Origin: JBHIER01 sp046760705 [NCBI: bacterium]
GTDB lineage: Bacteria; JBHIER01; G020348925
DNA: 7,420 nucleotides
Assembly (NCBI GenBank): GCA_046760705.1
Contig: JBHIER010000156.1
Coordinates: forward strand, 1 to 7,420
Direction of reading: 5' to 3'
In this document: positions 1 through 5,224 of the stretch, one piece after another
Layout: each line of letters starts with the position of its first letter
Numbering within the stretch: position 1 is the first letter of the stretch
Notes under the pieces: generated by a model
Told to the model about the DNA's origin: nothing
Database searches by the model: none
Seen by the model: only the letters and a program-made list of their open reading frames with translations
Made by a program: the position numbers and the translations under genes

Positions 1-90
1 ACCACGCCCATGCCACCTTCGCCGACCTGTCCCGATGAAAATCGGGAGTTTCACGAGGATCTTGTAATGTGATACGATTTTGCCGATCAT
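1..90 (-). pseudogene. Ser/Thr protein kinase N-terminus, frameshifted, runs off left edge
   Basis: Read on the minus strand from an ATG at 90-88, the sequence gives MIGKIVSHYKILVKL, the usual start of bacterial Pkn2/PknB-type Ser/Thr kinases, where the next residues should be GEGGMGVVYKA. GEGGMGVV is indeed encoded, at about 23-1, but in a different frame. Between the two lies a 22-base segment (about 45-24) containing a CCCGAT/ATCGGG hairpin. The original frame stays open to the edge but reads PIFIGTGRRRW instead of the ATP-binding glycine loop, so the kinase as written would be non-functional. It lies 23 bases downstream of the 117-residue gene on the same strand, with no clear ribosome binding site. 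The match to the kinase start is strong. Whether the gene is a true pseudogene, an assembly error, or has an alternative start past the window edge cannot be decided here. Confidence 0.7.
31..46. repeat. Short palindrome inside the kinase glycine-loop coding region
   Basis: A perfect 6-bp inverted repeat, CCCGAT-GAAA-ATCGGG, has a 4-base loop. It sits within the apparent 22-base insertion (24-45) that breaks the kinase frame. It lacks a following T-tract in either direction, so it does not look like a terminator. Short palindromes of this kind can be dispersed repeats in bacterial genomes. No second copy was seen in this window. Confidence 0.55.
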
Positions 91-113
91 AATTGTAAAG
101 AAAATTGATGGTC

Positions 114-467
114 TTAGCTTGATTTCAGCAAGCCCGACATCTCAAGTATGCGTCGTGACCATCGGTTTGCCTTCTCTGCGAGTGCAAATCGCCAGGTTTC
201 GTCTTGCCATTGGTAGCGGGATTGGAGATCCCAGACCGCCAGTTGGATTTGTAGTGTTGCCAATTCTGCAGTCTCTTGAATTTCAAGTTGCGTCGCAGTC
301 CATTCTATCAACCATCTGCTTTCGTGCAAAATATTCGAGACAACCTCCTGATGCCCGGGGTGCTTTGAAAAACTGGCCACACGCGCCAGGTTTGCTGCCA
401 ATCCTCCGAGCCGGACGGGTATGGGATCGTGCATGTATCTTGAACGGAGCTTCTCGAGTTTGGTCAT
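114..467 (-). CDS. Conserved hypothetical protein, partner of DUF5674
   Basis: A 117-residue protein of unknown function. It starts at an ATG that overlaps the TGA of the DUF5674 gene (ATGA at 467-464), so the two are translationally coupled. No signal peptide or membrane segment is visible, and the predicted character is helical, soluble and rich in Trp and Arg. Notable stretches are DPIPVRLGGLAANLAR (14-29), ESRWLIEWTA (49-58), LQIQLAVW (72-79) and WSRRILEMSGLL (103-114). From memory, similar small proteins (RLGGLAANLAR near the N-terminus, ELSGLL-like end) occur in cyanobacteria beside DUF5674 genes; this could not be checked here. The TAA stop is at 116-114. It has no recognisable enzymatic motif. 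It could be a regulator, an antitoxin-like partner or a structural subunit, but no role can be assigned. That it is a real gene is well supported by the coupling and the sequence character. Confidence 0.75.
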   Translation of the reverse strand: MTKLEKLRSRYMHDPIPVRLGGLAANLARVASFSKHPGHQEVVSNILHESRWLIEWTATQLEIQETAELATLQIQLAVWDLQSRYQWQDETWRFALAEKANRWSRRILEMSGLLKSS

Positions 468-799
468 ACACCCTCCAAAAGTTGCCTCACAACAATTTCA
501 ACCCTCCGTTTGATAGCGGAGTCTTGTATCGTCATAGAATAATTCTGCTGATTTGGACGGATATTGATGAGAGCTTCGAACTCAGCAGCTTGGGTGGCAG
601 GAATCCAATCGGCTCCCCAAATATCCTCCTGACGACTGCCATCTTCAAGGAGAACCCCTTCGCAATCGGCGTGCATTTGACCGCCACCAGCGAGGATATT
701 ACGCCGAATGTCCACAGCCAGTTTGATGAGCAAGCCTAGTTCCTCCAGCATTTCTTCAATCTGCTGTCGTGTCGCTTTTTGGCGTAAGATATGAATCAA
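464..799 (-). CDS. DUF5674 family protein
   Basis: A 111-residue protein recognised as DUF5674 from its run of conserved blocks: IKLAVD (25-30), LAGGGQMHADCE (36-47), LLEDGSRQEDIWGADW (50-65), then INIRP (79-83) and an NYSM..QDSAIKRRV segment (86-100). The family is known from cyanobacteria, Patescibacteria and others, and its function is unknown. The many conserved acidic and His residues (HADCE, EDGSRQED) could bind metal or form an interaction surface; this is inference. The start is TTG at 799-797, because an in-frame TGA lies two codons upstream and no ATG is available. A strong Shine-Dalgarno precedes it. The protein is cytoplasmic, with no signal or membrane segment. It is the first gene of a minus-strand pair with the overlapping 117-residue gene, and the two probably act together. 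The length is typical of the family. Confidence 0.82.
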   Translation of the reverse strand: MIHILRQKATRQQIEEMLEELGLLIKLAVDIRRNILAGGGQMHADCEGVLLEDGSRQEDIWGADWIPATQAAEFEALINIRPNQQNYSMTIQDSAIKRRVEIVVRQLLEGV

Positions 800-800
800 C

Positions 801-809
801 GATCACCTC
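801..809 (-). promoter_or_regulatory. Strong ribosome binding site for the TTG-start DUF5674 gene
   Basis: On the minus strand the bases read GAGGTGATC-G-TTG. GAGGTGATC matches nine bases of the canonical anti-16S complement GGAGGTGATC, with 6 bases between GAGG and the start codon. It fixes TTG (799) as the start of the DUF5674 gene. Confidence 0.75.
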
Positions 810-902
810 GAAATCCATTTGTGATCAGTGCGAATCCCCCGCGCATCCACACAGGGTAAACGCATGTTTCTGTCGTTGCCAGTATCAACTACTCCCGGAC
901 TC

Positions 903-929
903 AGATGATGGTTCTTAAATTACTCATCT
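903..929. repeat. Inverted repeat AGATGA/TCATCT
   Basis: Perfect 6-bp arms at 903-908 and 924-929 flank a 15-base AT-rich centre. It sits upstream of both divergent transcription units and could be an operator or chance. No transcript is known to end here, so a terminator role is unlikely. Confidence 0.3.
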
Positions 930-943
930 AAATATCGAAAAGC

Positions 944-1007
944 AAGCGGAAAGTGGGACGAGACGACGAGACATATTCGTTGTGGCTGTGGCCCACTTTT
1001 TTCGCTT
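944..1007. repeat. Imperfect inverted repeat overlapping the -35 element
   Basis: The left arm AAGCGGAAAGTGGG (944-957) is nearly the reverse complement of CCCACTTTTTTCGCTT (992-1007), with two extra bases and one mismatch in the right arm. The 34-base spacer contains the tandem GACGAGAC repeat. The right arm ends inside the -35 hexamer, which would suit an operator or looped regulatory site. Function is inferred only. Confidence 0.4.
957..972. repeat. Tandem direct repeat GACGAGAC x2
   Basis: Two perfect adjacent copies of GACGAGAC lie at 957-964 and 965-972. Their centre is about 41 bases upstream of the -35 hexamer of the cyclophilin promoter. An 8-base period puts the copies on different helix faces, so this could be one composite binding site or a chance duplication. 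Confidence 0.45.
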
Positions 1008-1034
1008 GACAAAGGAACCAATATTTCGTATAAT
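1006..1034 (+). promoter_or_regulatory. Consensus sigma-70 promoter of the cyclophilin-LarA operon
   Basis: TTGACA (1006-1011), a 17-base spacer and TATAAT (1029-1034) match the sigma-70 consensus at all twelve hexamer positions and at the ideal spacing. Transcription should begin near 1041, giving a leader of about 86 bases before the ATG at 1127. Its strength implies high basal expression unless it is repressed. Confidence 0.85.
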
Positions 1035-1126
1035 TAGGCCGCTGGAAGGAAGACTCTCGCTCTGATACGGGTTCACTGCCATTTTGTGTGCGACTGCTCA
1101 CTGCGTCCTGTCTGAAAGGAGGAGCT

Positions 1127-1786
1127 ATGTTGAGCCAGAAGATGTTCTCGATGTTTTTGATCTTCTCCCTCTTTGCTGTTGCCCTCTTCGGCTGTTCCCC
1201 CAAGCAAGAGAGAGCCGATCAACCGGAGACTGAGGGAAAGGCCGAAGGTCAATCGACTGAGAAGGGGCAAGAGGGTGAGCAACCAACGGCCGAGAAGGGA
1301 AAGGAAGAGAGGGCCGTCATAGAGACCGATTTCGGCAGGATTGTGTTTCGTTTCTTTGACCAGGATGCCCCTAATCATGTGGCCAATTTCAAGAAGCTGG
1401 CCAGCAAGGGATTTTACGATGGCACCTCTTTTCATCGGGTTATCCCTGGATTCATGATTCAAGGTGGCGATCCCTTGAGTAAGGACGAGGACCGGTCCAA
1501 TGACGGTAGGGGCGGGCCGGGATATACCATCAATGCCGAGTTTAATGACCGTCCCCATCTTCGAGGGACAGTGTCTATGGCCCGCAGCCGAGATCCCAAC
1601 AGTGCCGGCAGCCAATTTTTCATCTGCGTCGCGCCAGCGGCCCACTTGGATAGGCAATATACCGTTTTTGGCCAAGTGATCGAAGGGATGGATGTGGTGG
1701 ATAGGATCGTCAGTGTCCCCAGGGATAACAAGGACAACCCCCTGGAGAAGGTGGTTATGAAAAGGGTATACATAGACTTAGAGTAA
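1127..1786 (+). CDS. Lipoprotein cyclophilin-type peptidyl-prolyl cis-trans isomerase
   Basis: This enzyme isomerises X-Pro peptide bonds and should act outside the cytoplasm, attached to a membrane by lipid. Residues 1-23 form a lipoprotein signal peptide ending in lipobox LFGC (Cys23). By the E. coli rule, Ser at +2 favours the outer membrane. Residues 26-62 are a charged, low-complexity Glu/Lys/Gln/Gly linker. The cyclophilin domain spans 63-219, with FHRVIPGFMIQGGD (102-115, containing the catalytic Arg104, Phe109 and Gln112 equivalents), SMARSRDPNSAGSQFFI (150-166) and HLDRQYTVFGQV (173-184). The Trp of human CypA is replaced by Leu174, as in many bacterial members. The ATG at 1127 is preferred over an in-frame GTG at 1088 because AAAGGAGG (1115-1122) precedes it and the signal peptide then begins normally. 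Its TAA overlaps a downstream ATG (TAATG), so it is cotranscribed with the racemase gene. The family call is secure; client proteins are unknown. Confidence 0.93.
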   Translation: MLSQKMFSMFLIFSLFAVALFGCSPKQERADQPETEGKAEGQSTEKGQEGEQPTAEKGKEERAVIETDFGRIVFRFFDQDAPNHVANFKKLASKGFYDGTSFHRVIPGFMIQGGDPLSKDEDRSNDGRGGPGYTINAEFNDRPHLRGTVSMARSRDPNSAGSQFFICVAPAAHLDRQYTVFGQVIEGMDVVDRIVSVPRDNKDNPLEKVVMKRVYIDLE

Positions 1787-1827
1787 TGAGGGTTACCTAT
1801 GGACTGGATATCTTGAGGCACTCATCC

Positions 1828-3108
1828 ATGTCAGAGTTTCGTTTTTCCTACGGCCGAGGAGGCGTCACATTCTCTCTGCCCGAGAAGCGGATTATTGGTG
1901 AGATTGTCCCCCGAAAGGCTGAGGGAATAGCCGACGTGGAAAGTGCTGTTCAACAGGCCCTGACGAGCCCCATCCAATCCCCACCATTGAGAGAGAAGTG
2001 CAAGCCCGGGGAGAAGGTGGCCATTGTGCTTCCCGACATCACCCGCCCTTTTCCCGGCCGACGCGTCCTGCCGGCAATCCTCACCGAGCTCAACGGTGCT
2101 GGCATACCTGATGAAGATGTGAGCGCCATCTTCGCCTTGGGCGGACACCGCCGCCACACCGGGGAGGAGCAAAAACAGATTCTTGGGGAGACGGTGGCCC
2201 GACGGATTCGGTATTTCGATAGTTTCTGTGAGGATCAAGGAGACTTTGTCCCCCTCGGAACGAGCAGCCGCGGGACGCCGGTTGAATTGAATAGAAGGGT
2301 TGTGGAGGCGGACAGAGTAATTCTTGCCGGTTTGATCACCTACCACTACTATTCAGGCTTTTCTGGTGGGAGAAAGGGCGTCGTGCCGGGCATCTCCTCC
2401 TACGACACCATTCAAGCCAACCACAAACTCCTCCTCAATCCTGAATCCGGAACTGGTCACAATCCCAACGCCTGCTCAGGCAGGTTGAAGAACAACCCGG
2501 TCCACGAGGATATGGTCGAGGCCTGTGGGATGCTCAACCCCGATTTCTCGGTCAATCTCGTCCTCAATGGCGGGAAGGATGTCCTCAACGTTTTCGCCGG
2601 AGACCCATACGCTGCCCACGAGAGTGGGTGCCGGTTTGTCGAGAGTCTCTTCGGCTGTCCAATCCAGGAGAAGGCCGATCTTGTCATAGTGAGTGCCGGT
2701 GGGTACCCAAAGGACATCAACTACTATCAGGCCCACAAGGCCTTCGACAACGCCTACTACGCGGTCAAAAAGGGTGGGGTCATCATCGTGCTGGCCGAAT
2801 GTAGGGAGGGGGTCGGCCCGGATGGCTATATGGAGTGGGTGAAGATCGAATCGACTGAGGAGATAGAGCGAAGGCTGCGGCGACGCTTCGAGGTGGCTGG
2901 TCACAACTGGTATACCACTCTCTTGAAAACCCAGGAAGTGCGTGTCATTTTCGTCTCTTCTATCAAACCAGAATTGGTGAGGCGGCTGCGCTTTATTCCT
3001 GCCCAATCGATTGACCAGGCGCTGCAGAAAGCCTACCAGTTGCTGGCCCCGAACCCAGCCATCTCTCTCATGCCTCAGGGATATGTCACTTTCCCGATTA
3101 CTCATTGA
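1828..3108 (+). CDS. larA: LarA-type nickel-dependent 2-hydroxyacid racemase/epimerase (DUF2088)
   Basis: LarA-family enzymes use a nickel-pincer nucleotide bound covalently to a Lys to racemise or epimerise 2-hydroxyacids by hydride transfer. The founding member is lactate racemase. With M1 at 1828 the protein has 426 residues, close to the 424 of Lactiplantibacillus LarA. Catalytic equivalents are visible: Arg73 in DITRP, His107 in GGHRRHT, His173 in TYHYY, Lys183 in SGGRKGVVPGI (cofactor attachment), His199 in ANHK, and Gln301/Lys304 in QAHKA. It should therefore be active and cytoplasmic. The substrate cannot be read from sequence; homologues also act on malate and other hydroxyacids. The cofactor genes larB, larC and larE are not in the window. 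The start at 1828 (MSEFRFSYGRGG) matches where the family begins and has GAGG at 1815-1818; an in-frame ATG at 1786 overlapping the cyclophilin stop would add 14 residues. It is the second gene of the cyclophilin operon. Confidence 0.9.
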   Translation: MSEFRFSYGRGGVTFSLPEKRIIGEIVPRKAEGIADVESAVQQALTSPIQSPPLREKCKPGEKVAIVLPDITRPFPGRRVLPAILTELNGAGIPDEDVSAIFALGGHRRHTGEEQKQILGETVARRIRYFDSFCEDQGDFVPLGTSSRGTPVELNRRVVEADRVILAGLITYHYYSGFSGGRKGVVPGISSYDTIQANHKLLLNPESGTGHNPNACSGRLKNNPVHEDMVEACGMLNPDFSVNLVLNGGKDVLNVFAGDPYAAHESGCRFVESLFGCPIQEKADLVIVSAGGYPKDINYYQAHKAFDNAYYAVKKGGVIIVLAECREGVGPDGYMEWVKIESTEEIERRLRRRFEVAGHNWYTTLLKTQEVRVIFVSSIKPELVRRLRFIPAQSIDQALQKAYQLLAPNPAISLMPQGYVTFPITH

Positions 3109-3201
3109 CGCCGAAAAATGACTGCTGTTGTCACTTCAAGGATCGGATCTTCCTTCGCCAAAGAAAAGACTTTTTATCAACTTTTGTACTCAATTTTTCT
3201 C

Positions 3202-3231
3202 TTGACTTCTGTACCATGTAAAGACTATATT
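3202..3231 (+). promoter_or_regulatory. Sigma-70-like promoter for the C11 peptidase
   Basis: TTGACT (3202-3207), an 18-base spacer and TATATT (3226-3231) match ten of the twelve consensus hexamer bases. The predicted start near 3238 gives a leader of about 75 bases. It implies that the peptidase is transcribed separately from larA, although no clear terminator was found between 3109 and 3201. Confidence 0.65.
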
Positions 3232-3253
3232 CGTAATGGCTGTGTGCATGTGA

Positions 3254-3295
3254 CTTCTTTCTCAAGAAGGAAAGATTCGATCAACTCATTTCCTT
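3254..3295 (+). promoter_or_regulatory. Leader RNA with two mutually exclusive hairpins
   Basis: CTTCTT (3254-3259) can pair with AAGAAG (3264-3269). AAGGAAA (3267-3273) can pair with TTTCCTT (3289-3295), ending one base before the Shine-Dalgarno AAGGAGGT (3296-3303). The two stems share 3267-3269, so only one can form fully. This could tune translation of the peptidase. The stems are short and AT-rich, so chance is possible. Confidence 0.3.
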
Positions 3296-3313
3296 AAGGA
3301 GGTGTATGTACAC

Positions 3314-5134
3314 ATGAAAAAGCTTCGTGTTTATCTGGTGAGCCTGTCGATCCTGGGTCTGAGCTCCCTATTTCTCCTCGTCGAATGTGGCAAAGATAAG
3401 GGTACGGGCCCGGATCAAACCCAGGCCAAATGGACCATTCTCGGCTACATCGATGGCAACTGCTATTTAGACGAAACGCCAGTTGGCTCCTTTTTCATTA
3501 CCAAGGTGCAGGACATGGAGGAAGTGGGTTCTACCGATGATGTAAATATCATTGTTATGGTATCTTCCAAGAAGACAGGCGGTGTGGCCAAATACTACTA
3601 CGTGGAGAAACACTTAGATGAACCTGTAGATACAATAAGCTCAAAGGAATTGAAAGACATGGGATCAGTAGACATGTCAGACGGCAACGTTCTTGCAGAG
3701 TTCATCAACTATGTTTTGGGAAAAAAGGAGTACGAGGCCCAACATTACATGCTTATCCTTGCTGACCATGGTGGAGGATGGAGGGGAGTTTGCTGGGATG
3801 AAATCCAAGATCCTCAGGGTGGAGCATGCATAACTATGCCCGAGCTAAGATCTGCTCTTTCTTCTACTGGTAAAAAGTTTGACATCATCGCATTTGATGC
3901 CTGTCTTATGGGTATGTTCGAGGTAGCATATGAAATTAGGGAATTTGCAAATTACATGATTGCTTCCCAAAATGTCACTTGGGCTACCATCGATATTGGT
4001 TATAAAGAATGGCTTACATCCCTTGTAGCGAATCCCGATACGGATGCAAAAGAGCTGGCTGAGAACATAGCAAAGGCAATCTATAATGCGGGAGTGGCTG
4101 CGGCTAAGGAAGTAGTTACTGCAAGTATAGACCTGTCAAAGGTGAACCATTTAGGGGCAACTCTTAATGACCTTCTGACTTATCTGCTAGTAGGCACATA
4201 TGGAGAGGGTATTCAGAATGCACGAAATATGTGCTACGTTGAACCAAATGCACCTGATTTTGTTGATTTGAAAGAATTTGTCAGTAAGGTGAAACAAGAA
4301 CCGGATGTTAGCCAGGTCCCCAGAATTGTGACTGCGGCCGAAGCATTAGAAAATGCTATAGTCGGTGCCGTTCCCTTCAAAAAGGGCAATGTTCAGTATC
4401 CGCGTAATGGGCTTTCCTTATACTTTCCTGTTTCAAGACAGCATTATACTGCAGCGGATTCTGCCAATTATGCAAAGTTATCATTCTCAGAGACTGCATG
4501 GCATAATTTTGTCGCTGCATTCGTGCAAGCATCTGGGGGACCCCAAACAGGAACGTTGGTCATCGATTCCAATCCTCAAGGTGCCCAGGTTTTTCTGGAC
4601 GGAGAAGATCTCGACCATCAGACACCCCTGACAATTGAGAATGTCCCTGAAGGAGATCATACGGTGAAGTTAACCCTGACCGGTTACCTGGATTGGCAAA
4701 AAACCGTGCATGTCACCGCCGGACAGACGACCCAGGTTAACGCCACCCTGACACCGGTGGGGACACAACAAACCCGAGTCTCGGGTAGAGTGACCTGGCC
4801 CGGCCACACCCTTTCGGCCAACGCCATCGCCTTCCTGGATTCGTCTCATACTGAAGATATCTATGTCCTGGCTCCCACTTCAGTTGATCCAACCACAGGC
4901 AACTACACCATCACCATCGACCTGCAGGCACCGATGGAGGTGTGGATTGAAGCTTGGGACAACCTGGATGGGGATGGTTATATCGATGCCGGTGAGGGTT
5001 TTGGCTGGTATGACCCGAACGGAAACGGAGTGTGGGACGATATGATCACTCTTTCCCCTGGCCAACAACTGTCGGGGATCAATATTACCCTTCAGACTGT
5101 GACCAGAAAGTCTGCATCTATGAAAAAGTACTGA
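3314..5134 (+). CDS. Secreted clostripain-family (C11) cysteine peptidase with PEGA and Ca-loop domains
   Basis: Clostripain-family peptidases cleave proteins after basic residues. The catalytic dyad is visible: His152 in LILADHGGGW and Cys197 in IAFDACLMGMFEV, with Asp195 where related enzymes shape the basic S1 pocket. The 606-residue protein has an N-terminal signal (KKLR, then a hydrophobic run to residue 23) ending LVEC; Glu before Cys25 is atypical for a lipobox. The C11 domain covers about 38-406. A PEGA-like domain follows (about 412-481, with NPQGAQVFLDG and VPEGDHTVKL), then a beta-rich module (488-596) containing an EF-hand-like loop N550-D552-D554-D558-E561 and a second Asn/Asp-rich turn (567-576). 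The ATG at 3314 is chosen over GTG 3302 because AAGGAGGT (3296-3303) overlaps that GTG. Rows sampled in the catalytic region are about 35-45% GC, against 55% or more in the PEGA/C-terminal part and the neighbouring genes. It is monocistronic by its own promoter and terminator. Confidence 0.9.
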   Translation: MKKLRVYLVSLSILGLSSLFLLVECGKDKGTGPDQTQAKWTILGYIDGNCYLDETPVGSFFITKVQDMEEVGSTDDVNIIVMVSSKKTGGVAKYYYVEKHLDEPVDTISSKELKDMGSVDMSDGNVLAEFINYVLGKKEYEAQHYMLILADHGGGWRGVCWDEIQDPQGGACITMPELRSALSSTGKKFDIIAFDACLMGMFEVAYEIREFANYMIASQNVTWATIDIGYKEWLTSLVANPDTDAKELAENIAKAIYNAGVAAAKEVVTASIDLSKVNHLGATLNDLLTYLLVGTYGEGIQNARNMCYVEPNAPDFVDLKEFVSKVKQEPDVSQVPRIVTAAEALENAIVGAVPFKKGNVQYPRNGLSLYFPVSRQHYTAADSANYAKLSFSETAWHNFVAAFVQASGGPQTGTLVIDSNPQGAQVFLDGEDLDHQTPLTIENVPEGDHTVKLTLTGYLDWQKTVHVTAGQTTQVNATLTPVGTQQTRVSGRVTWPGHTLSANAIAFLDSSHTEDIYVLAPTSVDPTTGNYTITIDLQAPMEVWIEAWDNLDGDGYIDAGEGFGWYDPNGNGVWDDMITLSPGQQLSGINITLQTVTRKSASMKKY

Positions 5135-5154
5135 GATACGCACAGGGCAATGCT

Positions 5155-5185
5155 GAGGGGAGTAGGAGTCGTTCCTCCCCTCTTT
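5155..5185 (+). terminator. Rho-independent terminator after the C11 peptidase
   Basis: GAGGGGA (5155-5161) pairs perfectly with TCCCCTC (5176-5182), and an inner GGA/TCC pairing is possible. It is followed by TTTGTGT, a short U-rich run. It lies 20 bases after the peptidase stop and before the gamma-glutamyltransferase gene. Confidence 0.7.
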
Positions 5186-5224
5186 GTGTCTATGGCTATC
5201 CGTTTCGACTTTTGCTGAAACAAG

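Larger units (their letters stand above)
800..1126. other. Divergent intergenic region
   Basis: This 327-base region separates the minus-strand DUF5674 pair from the plus-strand cyclophilin-LarA operon. It contains no believable gene. Its right half holds a perfect tandem 8-base repeat, an imperfect inverted repeat, a consensus sigma-70 promoter and the cyclophilin leader. Its left half should contain the minus-strand promoter, but no good -35/-10 pair was found there. Confidence 0.7.

Noticed and set aside
80-739. Plus-strand open frame of 219 codons
   Set aside because: It is antisense to the DUF5674 pair and the kinase start, which have recognisable family motifs and a ribosome binding site. 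Its translation has no family character.
916-949. Possible minus-strand promoter (TTGCTT, 17 bases, TAATTT) for the DUF5674 pair
   Set aside because: Only three of six bases match in each hexamer, too weak to call.
1073-1675. Minus-strand open frame of 200 codons
   Set aside because: It lies opposite the cyclophilin gene, whose domain motifs are unmistakable; the antisense product is Leu/Gly-rich without motifs.
3139-3156. Possible terminator AAGGA...TCCTT after larA
   Set aside because: Only 5 bp of stem with an 8-base loop, and the T-run is about 15 bases further on, so it does not fit a rho-independent terminator.
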